The notes: generated by a model not told the origin, from the letters alone. A stretch of DNA of 50,419 nt from UBA1413 sp964472165 (GCA_964472165.1 CAYYJE010000007.1:1-50419), one strand, 5' to 3'. Shown: positions 24,980 to 34,368, counted from the stretch's first letter. Numbers and translations: made by a program.

Positions 24980-26134
24980 ATGGACATTGGTTTATACTGC
25001 AATCCGGTTGACTTTAAGCATCCCAGAGATGGTTCCGTGTATGGAAAGCATACACTGGGATTTCAGATTGAGCGGGATACGATAAAGTATCCCAGGGCAA
25101 AGAAAGGAGAGATCAGGGCAGCCATCCTGGGAGTGCCCTGTGAGTCGGGTACGCTTAATAAAGGGAGCAGGAAGGCTCCCGCTGCGGTGAGGGAGGTGCT
25201 GTATAGCCTGGCCAATCTGGAAGGGGGTGTCATCGATCTGGGTGATCTGAAGCCGGGAAAAACGGATGCCGATATCCAGTTTGCTTTGCGTGATGTCACT
25301 GAATATCTCCGGGAAGAGGGGATTGTGACCATTGTGCTGGGGGGAGGTCAGGACCTGAGTATCGGGATTTCCCGTGCATTTTCGAATGACGCTGAATTTG
25401 TACTGACTGTGGCTGATGCTGCAGTCGATGTCAAAACCGGCAGGGAGGTTACAGGTGCCTCCAATTTCATTTCCAGGATTGTCCGTGAAAACCCCCGTAT
25501 TTTTCACCTGCAGATGCTGGGAGTTCAAAGTCACCTGGTCCCTCCGGCAGTGCTGGACTTTCTCAGGCAGCAAACTTTTGACTATATGACGCTTGGCCAG
25601 CTCCGTGACGATTTCCCCATGGCGGAGCCTCTGCTGAGGAATACCACCTTCCTGAGTTTCGACATTTCAGCGGTAAGGCAGTCGGATGCCGGAGGCCAAT
25701 ACCGCCCTTCACCCAACGGGCTTTTCGGGGAGGAGGCCTGCCGGATTGCCCGGTATGCGGGGTTGAGCAACCGGTTAAAGGTTTTCGGTTTGTTTGAAGT
25801 CAACCCGGTTTTAGATTCCGGAGGATCATCCTCCGCTTTGGCTGCCCAGATGGTATGGTACTTCCTGGAAGCCCTTTCCCACCGCAGACATGAAGATCCC
25901 GGAACTGACAAATCCCCGTTTAAGAAATATTTTGTCGAGATGGTGGACCATGGTGAGCCGATGGTATTTTATCACCACGCGCTCACTGACCGGTGGTGGA
26001 TTGAAATTTTCACCGGAGAAGGGGAAAGCATAACCGTCCCATGCAGGGAGAAGGATTACAGTTTGGCTGTGAAGCAGGAAATACCGGATATATGGTGGAA
26101 ATATGCCCGAAAATCTGAGAGATTGTCAAAATAA
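24980..26134 (+). CDS. Arginase-fold (formimidoylglutamase-like) protein with degraded metal site
   Basis: 384 residues with the ureohydrolase fold: ILGVPCESGTLNKGSRKAP early, IVLGGGQDLSIGIS (about 117-130), VADAAVD (about 141-147), LSFDISAV (about 226-233) and a terminal block FEVNPVLDSGG. In active arginases and agmatinases these sites read GGDHS, DAHxD and SxDxD and hold two manganese ions. Here the first His is Gln, the second motif reads DAAVD without its His, and the third has lost an Asp. Bacteroidota proteins annotated formimidoylglutamase share the GGxQD variant, so this is probably a lineage-specific paralogue rather than a broken gene. Ordinary hydrolase activity is doubtful. It sits between topA and the T9SS operon. 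Confidence 0.75.
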   Translation: MDIGLYCNPVDFKHPRDGSVYGKHTLGFQIERDTIKYPRAKKGEIRAAILGVPCESGTLNKGSRKAPAAVREVLYSLANLEGGVIDLGDLKPGKTDADIQFALRDVTEYLREEGIVTIVLGGGQDLSIGISRAFSNDAEFVLTVADAAVDVKTGREVTGASNFISRIVRENPRIFHLQMLGVQSHLVPPAVLDFLRQQTFDYMTLGQLRDDFPMAEPLLRNTTFLSFDISAVRQSDAGGQYRPSPNGLFGEEACRIARYAGLSNRLKVFGLFEVNPVLDSGGSSSALAAQMVWYFLEALSHRRHEDPGTDKSPFKKYFVEMVDHGEPMVFYHHALTDRWWIEIFTGEGESITVPCREKDYSLAVKQEIPDIWWKYARKSERLSK

Positions 26135-26158
26135 TAGAAAATTAAATTCGTTCTTTGC

Positions 26159-26236
26159 ATGACCAACAGGTCGACTTATTACAACCCGGCGGTAGAATTC
26201 CTTCCCGAAAAAGTGATTCAGAAGCAGGTTGCATGA
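26159..26236 (+). CDS. Possible 25-codon leader ORF upstream of the T9SS operon
   Basis: An ATG at 26159 opens a 25-codon frame (starting MTNRSTYYNPAVEF) that ends 9 nt before the PorP-like start. It could be a leader peptide, the degraded start of an old gene, or chance. No family match is apparent. Confidence 0.2.
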   Translation: MTNRSTYYNPAVEFLPEKVIQKQVA

Positions 26237-26245
26237 GAAAAGCGT

Positions 26246-27196
26246 ATGAGAAAAATAATTTCTTTCATATTTTTTATTTTTACCGTATATTTATCGGCAC
26301 TCGGCCAGCAGGATCCGCAGTACACCAATAATATGTTTTATAAACTGGGTGTTAACCCGGGATTCGCAGGAAGTGAGGACGCTATCAGTGGAATTATTCT
26401 GAACCGCTATCAGTGGAGTGGATTTGATGGCGCACCCAAAACGCTGGTTTTCAGTGCCGATGCTGTTGTGAACTTGTTTGGAAAGCCCTCAGGAGCTGGA
26501 ATCAATATCATCAGTGATGAGCTGGGTCCTGAAAAAAACGTTCTCGTAAATGTAGTATACGCCTGGAGATCATCGTTGCCTTTTGGTGATCTGGGGGTAG
26601 GAGTATCCCTGGGAATGTTTAACAAAAGCCTTAACGGGGATTGGGAAATTCCCGAGGATGATCTGGGAATTTATACCCCGCCGGGATCAGACCCCGCGAT
26701 TACCCAGGGAGAAGTGAGTCAGGTGGCTTTTGATGCGGGTATCGGTGTATACCTGAAAGGTGTGAAATACTATGCAGGAGCCTCGGTTACCCATGTGAAC
26801 CAGCCTGCTGTGAAATTTTCCGATCTGGCCAGCACCTATCTTGCCCGGCATTATTATTTAATGGGAGGATACAATATCAGGTTGTCTGATCCGTTATTCG
26901 AATTACGCCCTTCTTTTTTGCTGAAAAGCGACCTGGCAGGGTGGCAGGTTGACCTGAACACCAATCTGGTATACGACGACCGGTTGTGGGGAGGGGTATC
27001 CTACCGTTTACAGGATGCGGTAGCCTTGTTACTGGGTGTGGAACTTTTTAACGGGCTTCGGGTGGGGTATTCCTTCGACCTGGTTACTTCCGCTATCGGA
27101 AGGTATGGGTATGGTTCTCATGAGGTGTTTATCAGCTATTCTGTGGATGTGGAAAAGAATAGAAGTCGTAAATATAAAAGTGTCAGGTTTTTGTAG
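26246..27196 (+). CDS. porP: PorP/SprF-family T9SS outer-membrane protein
   Basis: 316 residues. A signal peptide (about 1-21, ending ALGQ) is followed by the family hallmark QDPQYTNNMFYKLGVNPGFAG and a beta-barrel-like pattern to the end. The family inserts in the outer membrane and works with the GldK/GldN ring and substrate attachment of the type IX secretion system; SprF paralogues handle individual adhesins. Position as first gene before GldK, with 22 nt between them, matches the PorP-PorK-PorL-PorM-PorN order of Porphyromonas, so this is more likely the core PorP than an accessory SprF. No clear promoter is visible; a short open frame precedes it. Confidence 0.9.
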   Translation: MRKIISFIFFIFTVYLSALGQQDPQYTNNMFYKLGVNPGFAGSEDAISGIILNRYQWSGFDGAPKTLVFSADAVVNLFGKPSGAGINIISDELGPEKNVLVNVVYAWRSSLPFGDLGVGVSLGMFNKSLNGDWEIPEDDLGIYTPPGSDPAITQGEVSQVAFDAGIGVYLKGVKYYAGASVTHVNQPAVKFSDLASTYLARHYYLMGGYNIRLSDPLFELRPSFLLKSDLAGWQVDLNTNLVYDDRLWGGVSYRLQDAVALLLGVELFNGLRVGYSFDLVTSAIGRYGYGSHEVFISYSVDVEKNRSRKYKSVRFL

Positions 27197-27218
27197 GAAA
27201 ACGATATAGGACTGAACT

Positions 27219-28580
27219 ATGAAAAGGATTTTTTTAGCTTCAATTGTGCTTTTAGCCGGGATAGTGCTGTCAAGTTCCACTTGCAGCCGTCCGGGTTCTG
27301 GCAGCGGTTACGGGAATGGTGAGCTGATAGGGGCCAAGCGTTCCGGCAAATGGAAGGAGTCGGCTCCTACCGGGATGGTATTTGTCAGACGCGGGACCCT
27401 GAATATCGGTCCCAATGACCAGGATCCGGCCTCAGCAACCCAGCCTACCCGTACAGTATCAATTGATGCTTTCTGGATGGATGATACTGAAATTACCAAC
27501 AACGAATACCGCCAGTTCATCGAGTGGGTGCGCGATTCCATTGCCCGTCAGACCCTGGGACAGCAATATCCTGAATTTCTGATTACCGAAGACCGGGATA
27601 ACAATCCCATCGATCCGCCCAGGATTAACTGGAAGGAACGTATCCGCTGGGACGAGCCTGACTATCAGATGGCCCTTCAGGATATGTATATTCCTGACAA
27701 TGAGCGTTTCTTAGGCAGAAGGGAAATTGATCCCAGGAAACTTTTCTATGAGTACTGGTGGATCGATTATAAACAGGCAGCCAGAAGGCAGAACAGCTAT
27801 AATTTTGAAACACAACGCTATGAAGGAACGGTTTTTGATCCGGATGGAACGGAGATCCCGATAGAAAACCGTTCTGCGTTTATTTTCAAAGACCGGGTCA
27901 ATGTCTATCCCGATACCCTTACCTGGATCAGGGATTTCACCTATTCCTACAACGAACCCTGGACTTCCCGCTATTTCTGGCATCCGGGTTTCGACGAATA
28001 CCCACTGGTGGGAATTACATGGAAACAGGCCAGGGCATTCTGCAACTGGCGGACGAAAATTCAGAACGACTACCTGGCCGACCGGAGTCAGCCCGGCTTG
28101 ATGGAATACCGGCTTCCTACCGAAACAGAATGGGAATATGCGGCACGCGGAGGGAAAAAGTTCTCAATGTATCCATGGGGTAGTTATTATATTCGTGACC
28201 AGGAAGGAGTTTTTCTGGCCAACTTCAAGCCCCTGAGGGGAAATTATGTGGAAGACGGGGGACTGGCCACCATGCGGGTGGGAAGTTATGATCCCAACGA
28301 TTACGGTTTGTACGACATGTCGGGAAATGTGGCTGAATGGACCATTACCGCCTACGACGAATCAGGATACGTGCTGATCAATGACTTTAATCCCAACTAT
28401 GAATACAATGCGCTTCCCGATGACCAGCCTGTGATGAAACGCAAAGTGATCAGGGGAGGGTCTTACAAGGATATCGCATATTACAACCAGGCGGCTACCC
28501 GTAGTTATGAATACCAGGATTCCACCAAGTCCTTCATTGGGTTCCGCTGTGTCAGATCTACTTTTGGAAGTGAATTTTAA
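27219..28580 (+). CDS. gldK: T9SS ring lipoprotein GldK/PorK
   Basis: 453 residues. The lipoprotein signal ends SSSTC (Cys22). The body is a formylglycine-generating-enzyme (SUMF1) fold: FWMDDTEITNNEYRQF, LPTETEWEYAARGG, YPWGSYY, LYDMSGNVAEW and KVIRGGSYKDIAY. In true FGE the last block carries two catalytic cysteines (RGGSxxC...C); here they are absent, so this is a structural protein, as known for GldK. With GldN it forms the large ring under the outer membrane. It is followed after 17 nt by gldL. A close paralogue lies beyond gldN. Confidence 0.95.
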   Translation: MKRIFLASIVLLAGIVLSSSTCSRPGSGSGYGNGELIGAKRSGKWKESAPTGMVFVRRGTLNIGPNDQDPASATQPTRTVSIDAFWMDDTEITNNEYRQFIEWVRDSIARQTLGQQYPEFLITEDRDNNPIDPPRINWKERIRWDEPDYQMALQDMYIPDNERFLGRREIDPRKLFYEYWWIDYKQAARRQNSYNFETQRYEGTVFDPDGTEIPIENRSAFIFKDRVNVYPDTLTWIRDFTYSYNEPWTSRYFWHPGFDEYPLVGITWKQARAFCNWRTKIQNDYLADRSQPGLMEYRLPTETEWEYAARGGKKFSMYPWGSYYIRDQEGVFLANFKPLRGNYVEDGGLATMRVGSYDPNDYGLYDMSGNVAEWTITAYDESGYVLINDFNPNYEYNALPDDQPVMKRKVIRGGSYKDIAYYNQAATRSYEYQDSTKSFIGFRCVRSTFGSEF

Positions 28581-28597
28581 ACCTAATTAACAAAACA

Positions 28598-29572
28598 ATG
28601 AATATCGCTGAACTTTTAAAGACGAAACGTGCGAAAACCTTCATGGGGTTTGTTTACAGCTGGGGTGCTTCCATTGTGCTGATCGGTGCATTGTTCAAAC
28701 TTCAGCACTGGCCCTATTCCGGATTATTCCTTACGATAGGTCTGATCACTGAAGCCGTTATCTTTTTCGTGTCGGCTTTTGAACCCCCCCTTGAAAGCCC
28801 GGAATGGTCAAGGGTATATCCTGAACTGAGAGAGGATTTTGATGACAATGGTTTTATTGAAACCGAGCGTAAAGGCAGTAAGGATGCCCTGGGTGATTTA
28901 CTCAAAGGGACTGACCTCACTCCTGCTCTCCTCGACAAGGTAAGCTTCAGCCTCAACGAGCTGAGTAACACAGCCCGGGGAATCAGTGACATCTCGTCTG
29001 CAACACTGGCCACAGAAATGTATGTGAAAAATCTTGGCACAGCCAGTGAGTCCATGGGCCTGCTGGCAGATGTGAATTCAAAAGCCAACAATACGATCCA
29101 CAATTCGATAAGTCAACTGGTGGATACTTACCAGAATACTTCAAAACTGATGAGTAATTCGGGCCAGTCGATCATCGAAAAGCTGAATAAAACCGGGGAT
29201 GAGTTTACTGCCCGTATCAGTGAATCGGGAAATCTGATGGCAAAAACCTACAAATCGGCTTCTGAAAAGATTGAGCAAAGTTTGCAGCATTTCGGGGATT
29301 CCTCAGGTAATTATGCGGAGAACCTCCAGCGGCTCAACAAAAATCTCAGCAGCCTGAATGCGACTGTCGAAAATCAGTTGAGAGGTTCTGAGGAACAATT
29401 TAAGGCGAATCAGCAGTTCAACGCGGATTTGGGCAAGATCAATGAAACACTTGCTTCTTCGGCAGAAGAACTGAAAAAATACCGTGAAAATGCAGCAAAA
29501 CTGAATCAGCACCTTGAAGCACTCAACCAGATATATGGAAATATGCTGGGAGCGATGAATTATAAAAAGTAA
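28598..29572 (+). CDS. gldL: T9SS motor inner-membrane protein GldL/PorL
   Basis: 324 residues. Two adjacent transmembrane helices at about 14-33 and 42-61 are joined by the typical FKLQHWPYSG loop. The second helix holds an acidic residue, TEAVIFF (E52), at the position linked to proton conduction in studied GldL proteins. The rest is cytoplasmic and strongly helical (coiled coil to about residue 310). GldL pentamers surround a GldM dimer to form the proton-motive-force-driven rotary motor of T9SS. An A-rich leader replaces a Shine-Dalgarno site. It lies between gldK and gldM in the standard order. Confidence 0.96.
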   Translation: MNIAELLKTKRAKTFMGFVYSWGASIVLIGALFKLQHWPYSGLFLTIGLITEAVIFFVSAFEPPLESPEWSRVYPELREDFDDNGFIETERKGSKDALGDLLKGTDLTPALLDKVSFSLNELSNTARGISDISSATLATEMYVKNLGTASESMGLLADVNSKANNTIHNSISQLVDTYQNTSKLMSNSGQSIIEKLNKTGDEFTARISESGNLMAKTYKSASEKIEQSLQHFGDSSGNYAENLQRLNKNLSSLNATVENQLRGSEEQFKANQQFNADLGKINETLASSAEELKKYRENAAKLNQHLEALNQIYGNMLGAMNYKK

Positions 29573-29594
29573 CTGAACCGAAGCACGTACTGCG

Positions 29595-31202
29595 ATGAGT
29601 ATAAAAAATTGCCCGGAAACACCACGGCAACGCATGATTAACATGATGTACCTCGTTCTGACAGCGATGCTGGCACTCAACGTGGCGGCTGAGACGTTGG
29701 AGGCGTTCAGGGTCATTGATGGCAGCCTTATTCAGACCTTTGGAGCAGTGGATTCAAAAAACTCACAGGTTTATCTGGCTTTCGAACAGGCCTTTGCAGA
29801 GAATCCTGCCAAAGTGCAGGACTGGAAAGGGAAGGCTGATGAGGTGAAAGTGAAAACCGACAGCCTGGTGAACTACATCTGGCGGCTGAAGGAAGAGTTG
29901 GCCCTGAGGTCGGGATCTAAAGCCACAGATGCCGAAAATCCCGACAAGGGTGAGTTTTTTACAGTGAGAACCCTGAAAGGCGATACCCTCATTGTGAAAA
30001 AGGAAGACGATATCAACACCCCTTCCGAAATCATGATCGCCAAGAAACGGGCTCAGGAGCTGAAGAAGAAAATCGGGGAATACCGGGATTTTATGGTCAG
30101 CATGATCGGTGACGACGATGCAGAACTGAAGGATGTGATTATGCAGGAGCTGGATACCCGTGATTCGAGGTTCAACCTCAAGGAGGGAAATAAAACCTGG
30201 GAGATCCAGTATTTTGAAAGCAAACCGCTTGCCTCCATCCTGACCCTCCTGTCCAAAATTCAGATCGATGCCAAGAATTCAGAAGCCAACCTGTTGACTT
30301 ACCTCTATTCCAAAATTGATGCAGCCAGTTATAAATTTAACAAGCTCGGCGCCCAGGTAATTGCCAATTCTTCCATCATTTTGCAGGGAGAGGAGTATAA
30401 TGCGGAGATTTTTCTGGCAGCCATTGACACCACCGTCGATCCTGAAATTATTGTAAACGGACGCGTTCTTCCCATTGTGGAGGGCAAAGCGGTTTACAAT
30501 CTCAGGGCCAGCGAGCCGGGTACATTCAAGTGGAGCGGGGTACTAAAATACAAAACTCCTGAAGGGTTGATCCGCAGTTACCCCTTTGAAAAGGAGTACC
30601 AGGTAACCCGGCCGGGAGTTACCATTTCCCCCACAAAAATGAATGTTTTCTACAGGGGTATTGCCAATCCCATCGACGTGTCGGTACCGGGTATTGCCAA
30701 GGAGAATCTGCGTATAGAAATGACAAACGGGAAGATAACTCCTGCGGCCAGCGGGCAGTTGATGGTCTATCCCACTGACCTGGATGAAATGGGAAGGAAA
30801 ACCACGGTCACGGTTTTTGCCAGAATTGCCGGCAATGAACGGCAGATGGGAGCCATGAATTTCAGGGTCAAACGGGTTCCCGACCCGGTCGCAAAAATTG
30901 CCAACCAGTCGGGCGGAAATATCAAAAAGGAGGATATCATGATCGAGGACGGCATGTCGGCAGTGCTGGAAGATTTTGACTTTGAGCTCAGGTTCAATGT
31001 GACGCAGTTTGACGTGTCGCTTACCGGCGCAGGAGGTTATGTAAATACCTGGAAGTCTTCAGGAAACCGTTTTACCGCAGAACAGAAGGCCCAGTTCAAA
31101 AACCTGGCGGTGGGAAGCATTATTTATTTCGACAACATTAAAGCAAGGGGGGACGATGGTACAGAACGGCCACTGGATCCCATCAGTTTTAAAATCAGAT
31201 AA
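29595..31202 (+). CDS. gldM: T9SS motor shaft protein GldM/PorM
   Basis: 535 residues. The short cytoplasmic start MSIKNCPETPRQRMINMMY leads into a single transmembrane helix (about 16-33). The first periplasmic helical domain follows, then three further beta-rich domains ending FDNIKARGDDGTERPLDPIS, all normal for the family. GldM dimers thread the GldL ring and reach through the periplasm to the GldK/GldN ring, passing on motor torque. It starts 22 nt after gldL, and gldN begins 2 nt after its stop, indicating one operon. Confidence 0.96.
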   Translation: MSIKNCPETPRQRMINMMYLVLTAMLALNVAAETLEAFRVIDGSLIQTFGAVDSKNSQVYLAFEQAFAENPAKVQDWKGKADEVKVKTDSLVNYIWRLKEELALRSGSKATDAENPDKGEFFTVRTLKGDTLIVKKEDDINTPSEIMIAKKRAQELKKKIGEYRDFMVSMIGDDDAELKDVIMQELDTRDSRFNLKEGNKTWEIQYFESKPLASILTLLSKIQIDAKNSEANLLTYLYSKIDAASYKFNKLGAQVIANSSIILQGEEYNAEIFLAAIDTTVDPEIIVNGRVLPIVEGKAVYNLRASEPGTFKWSGVLKYKTPEGLIRSYPFEKEYQVTRPGVTISPTKMNVFYRGIANPIDVSVPGIAKENLRIEMTNGKITPAASGQLMVYPTDLDEMGRKTTVTVFARIAGNERQMGAMNFRVKRVPDPVAKIANQSGGNIKKEDIMIEDGMSAVLEDFDFELRFNVTQFDVSLTGAGGYVNTWKSSGNRFTAEQKAQFKNLAVGSIIYFDNIKARGDDGTERPLDPISFKIR

Positions 31203-31204
31203 GG

Positions 31205-32059
31205 ATGAAAAGATTTTTGTTTTCTTTCATGTTAATAGCCATGGCATTGGCGATGATGCCGGCAGGGAGCGTCGATGCGCAGATCATCAACGGCGCCTTT
31301 AAGCGGCAGGATGTTTACCAGAAGAAGCCCATGCCCATTCCATGGGTGCGTGAGGCCGATGTCTTATGGTCTCAGATGCTGTGGCGGATCATTGATGTCA
31401 GGGAGAAGATCAATCAGCCCCTTTATTATCCGACGGTGCCCATCGATGGACTGACCAACCTTTCTTCCCTTCTCCTCAAAGGAATTGAAAGCGGCCAGAT
31501 TACCGCCTATGATGCCCGAAATGACGACGATTTTAAAACCCCGCTGACCATGGCGGAGGTGAAAGCCGCCTTCGGCGCTGAAACGGTTAGCCGCGAGGTG
31601 CAGAATTTCGATACGGGAGAAATGGAAACCCGTACAATCGAAGGCGAAATCAGACTCGAGGAGATCAAACAGTTCATGATCAAAGAAGAGTGGTATTTCG
31701 ACAAGCAGAACTCCCGGCTTCAGGTCCGGATTATCGGAATCTGCCCTATCCAGGAATTCTTCCGCGACGATGTGGAAAACAGCCCCCTCCAGCGGAGAAA
31801 GGTTTTCTGGATCTATTATCCCGAGGCCAGAGATCTGTTGGCCAACAACCAGGTGTTTAATCCGTATAACGATGCACGGAAAATGTCGTTCGATGACCTG
31901 TTCATCAAGCGTTATTTCAACAGCTACATTGTCCAGGAATCAAATGTCCAGAACAACCGCACCATCAGCCAGTACCTGAGCGGGAAAAATGCGATGCTGG
32001 AATCGAAACGGATTGAAGATAAAATTTTCAATTACGAACAGGATCTGTGGGAATACTGA
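31205..32059 (+). CDS. gldN: T9SS ring protein GldN/PorN
   Basis: 284 residues with a signal peptide (about 1-25, ending SVDAQ). Family blocks include WVREADVLWSQMLWRIIDVREK, QPLYYP, LEEIKQFMIKEEWYFDKQ and VFWIYYPEARDLLA. GldN binds the GldK lipoprotein to build the periplasmic ring of the T9SS. It is the last gene of the tight porP-gldKLMN unit, followed at once by a strong intrinsic terminator. Confidence 0.95.
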   Translation: MKRFLFSFMLIAMALAMMPAGSVDAQIINGAFKRQDVYQKKPMPIPWVREADVLWSQMLWRIIDVREKINQPLYYPTVPIDGLTNLSSLLLKGIESGQITAYDARNDDDFKTPLTMAEVKAAFGAETVSREVQNFDTGEMETRTIEGEIRLEEIKQFMIKEEWYFDKQNSRLQVRIIGICPIQEFFRDDVENSPLQRRKVFWIYYPEARDLLANNQVFNPYNDARKMSFDDLFIKRYFNSYIVQESNVQNNRTISQYLSGKNAMLESKRIEDKIFNYEQDLWEY

Positions 32060-32076
32060 AAAAACCCGCCGGTCAG

Positions 32077-32109
32077 AAGGCCTTATGGGAATGCTCATAA
32101 GGCCTTTTT
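32077..32109 (+). terminator. Intrinsic terminator after gldN
   Basis: A perfect 11-bp stem, AAGGCCTTATG (32077-32087) with CATAAGGCCTT (32096-32106), has an 8-nt loop and runs into TTTTT. It separates the core T9SS operon from the second GldK-like gene. Confidence 0.9.
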
Positions 32110-32169
32110 CTTCATGTATAAAATTTTCAGGCTTTTCAACCGTTTGGATAAATGGACTGTAACCGGATT

Positions 32170-33516
32170 ATGATGAGAAAAGGAATGTGGATTGTGTTGC
32201 TTTTTTTACTGCTGGCCGCAGCATGTAAGAAAGGGGACATCTATACTGCCGATTCTATCCGGAACCGGGGGACCTGGTTTGAGCCCACGCCCTTCGGGAT
32301 GGTTTATATCCAGCGCAGCCATTTTCTGATGGGGCCTTCCGATGATGAAATTACCGACGACTCCCGGATGCGTTCGGTGTCGGTCGATGCATTCTGGATG
32401 GATGATACGGAAATCACCAACAACGAATACCGGCAGTTTACCGAGTGGGTCCGCGATTCCATTGCCCGTACCATCCTTGGCAGCAGTGATCCTGAGTTTA
32501 TGAAGACCGAGAATGACCGGGGTGATCCGTTGCAGCAGCCGGTAGTTAACTGGAAGCCCAAAATCATGTGGAACGATCCGGATGTCAAAATGGCGCTTGA
32601 GACGTTGTATTTTCCTGAAGAAGAGAGATTCTCGGGCCGTCGTGAAATCGACACGAGAAAGCTGGTTTATGACTACTACTGGATCGATTACCAGCAGGCT
32701 GCACGCCGGGCCAACAGCTTCAACTACGACACCCAGCGTTATGAAGGATCGGTGGTCAACAGCAATGGGGAGGAAATTCCCATTGCCAACCGGAGCTCCT
32801 TCATCATGCACGAAACCGTTCCCGTTTATCCCGATACGCTTTGCTGGATCCGCGATTATTCCTACTCTTACAATGAGCCGCTCACCTATAAGTATTTTTC
32901 TCACCCCGGATTTGAGGATTATCCGGTAATCGGGGTGAACTGGGATCAGGCAAAGGCTTTCTGCAACTGGCGTACCCGGTTGAATGAATCCTTCCGGTCA
33001 CGGATGAGCGATGTGCCGGCACATGACTTCCGCCTTCCCACGGAAGCTGAATGGGAACTGGCAGCCCGCGGAGGACGGCAGAATACCAAATACCCCTGGG
33101 GAAGTTACTACACCCGTAATGCGAAAGGGTGCTTCCTTGCCAATTTCAAACCCCTGCGGGGTAATTATGTGGCTGACAGTGAAACCAGTGTGACAACGAT
33201 GAAGGTAGGTTCTTTCGATCCCAACGATTTCGGCCTTTACGACATGTCGGGGAATGCCGCAGAATGGACCAGCAGCGCATATTTCGAAGCCGGTTACGAC
33301 CTGATCAATGATCTGAATCCCGAAATCGACTACCGGGCATACCCTGACGATCCGCAGGTAATGAAAAGAAAAGTGGTCAGGGGAGGATCATGGAAGGACA
33401 CTGAATTTTTTATCCGTTCTTCAACCCGGTCATACGAATACCAGGATACCACCAAATCGTATGTGGGTTTCCGTTGTGTCCGCAGCTCGTTCAGAAACGA
33501 ACTCCACAACCGGTAA
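32170..33516 (+). CDS. Second GldK/GldJ-like T9SS lipoprotein
   Basis: About 448 residues from the ATG at 32170, chosen so the product starts with a normal lipoprotein signal ending LAAAC. ATGs at 32152 and 32173 are alternatives. It aligns with GldK over its whole length with few gaps and, by eye, well over half identity, sharing FWMDDTEITNNEYRQF, GRREID, the YWIDYxQAARR block, YPWGSYY, LANFKPLRGNYV, YDMSGN and a RGGS block without FGE catalytic cysteines. It is clearly a duplicate of GldK rather than the more divergent GldJ. A terminator divides it from gldKLMN, so expression can differ. It could substitute for GldK in the ring, mix with it, or have a separate envelope role. Confidence 0.85.
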   Translation: MMRKGMWIVLLFLLLAAACKKGDIYTADSIRNRGTWFEPTPFGMVYIQRSHFLMGPSDDEITDDSRMRSVSVDAFWMDDTEITNNEYRQFTEWVRDSIARTILGSSDPEFMKTENDRGDPLQQPVVNWKPKIMWNDPDVKMALETLYFPEEERFSGRREIDTRKLVYDYYWIDYQQAARRANSFNYDTQRYEGSVVNSNGEEIPIANRSSFIMHETVPVYPDTLCWIRDYSYSYNEPLTYKYFSHPGFEDYPVIGVNWDQAKAFCNWRTRLNESFRSRMSDVPAHDFRLPTEAEWELAARGGRQNTKYPWGSYYTRNAKGCFLANFKPLRGNYVADSETSVTTMKVGSFDPNDFGLYDMSGNAAEWTSSAYFEAGYDLINDLNPEIDYRAYPDDPQVMKRKVVRGGSWKDTEFFIRSSTRSYEYQDTTKSYVGFRCVRSSFRNELHNR

Positions 33517-33537
33517 GGCTTCACCCCATACGGCGGA

Positions 33538-34368
33538 TTACCTCCCCTTTCTGCTGTTCCATTTATCCCTTCTGACAAGTTTCATCACCCCAAAGAGGAT
33601 GATCAGCGTGAAAATGATGGTGGCCCCGGAGGGGATATTCAGAAAATAGGAGATGATGAGCCCGGAGAATGTCCCTGTGAAGGCGAAGAGGACCGACAAA
33701 ATCATCATTTTACGGAAGTCACGGGTAAAAAGGTTGGCCGTCGCCTGGGGAACGGTCATCAGCGACAGAATAAGGATGATACCCACTGCCCGGATATTCA
33801 TGACCAGCACCAGCGCGATGAGGGTCATCACTCCATAGTTGAGAAAATTCACGGGGATTCCTGAGGCCCGGGCGAACTCTTCATCAAAGGCGATATAAAG
33901 GATCTCCCGGAACCACCGGATGAAAAACCCACCCAGAAGGAGCAGAAGCACCAGCATCGCCCACAGCTCGGAGCTTCTCACCGTGAGGATGTTGCCAAAA
34001 AGGTAACTCATCAGGTTAGGGGTATACCCGGGGGTCATGAAGATGAAGATCACACCCAGAGCCATTCCCAGCGACCACCAGATGGCTATCGAGGAATCCT
34101 CCCGGATGTGGATTCTGTCGGAGAAAAACTGGATGCCGAAAGCGGTGAGAACGGCAAAAAGGGCGGCTCCGGCCAGGGGGTTGAAACCCAACAGAAAGGC
34201 CAGGCCGATTCCTCCGAAAGAGGCATGGGTGATCCCTCCGCTGATGAAAACAATCCTTCGTGAAACAATGTAGGTTCCCGTGATTCCTGCTGAAATGCTG
34301 GTGAACAGTGCAGCCAGGAGCGCTTTCTGGAAAAAGCCAAAGGTGAAAAGCCGGAGGAACTCATCCAT
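33538..34368 (-). CDS. znuB: Zinc/manganese ABC transporter permease (ZnuB family)
   Basis: 276 residues, a polytopic membrane protein with eight or so hydrophobic helices from about residue 12 to 265. ABC-3 family blocks include GGITHASFGGIGLAFLLG near residue 40 and AVGIILILSLMTVPQATANLF near 200. It forms the inner-membrane channel of a metal importer with the ATPase, whose coding end it overlaps by 8 nt, and the binding lipoprotein. Last gene of a three-gene minus-strand unit; it ends 21 nt from the convergent GldK-like gene. Zinc versus manganese cannot be settled from sequence alone. Confidence 0.9.
   Translation of the reverse strand: MDEFLRLFTFGFFQKALLAALFTSISAGITGTYIVSRRIVFISGGITHASFGGIGLAFLLGFNPLAGAALFAVLTAFGIQFFSDRIHIREDSSIAIWWSLGMALGVIFIFMTPGYTPNLMSYLFGNILTVRSSELWAMLVLLLLLGGFFIRWFREILYIAFDEEFARASGIPVNFLNYGVMTLIALVLVMNIRAVGIILILSLMTVPQATANLFTRDFRKMMILSVLFAFTGTFSGLIISYFLNIPSGATIIFTLIILFGVMKLVRRDKWNSRKGR

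Noticed and set aside
27219..33516. GldK proteins as the maturase for the Cys-type sulfatase
   Set aside because: They have the FGE fold, but both catalytic cysteines near RGGS are missing, and lipoprotein signals place them in the envelope.
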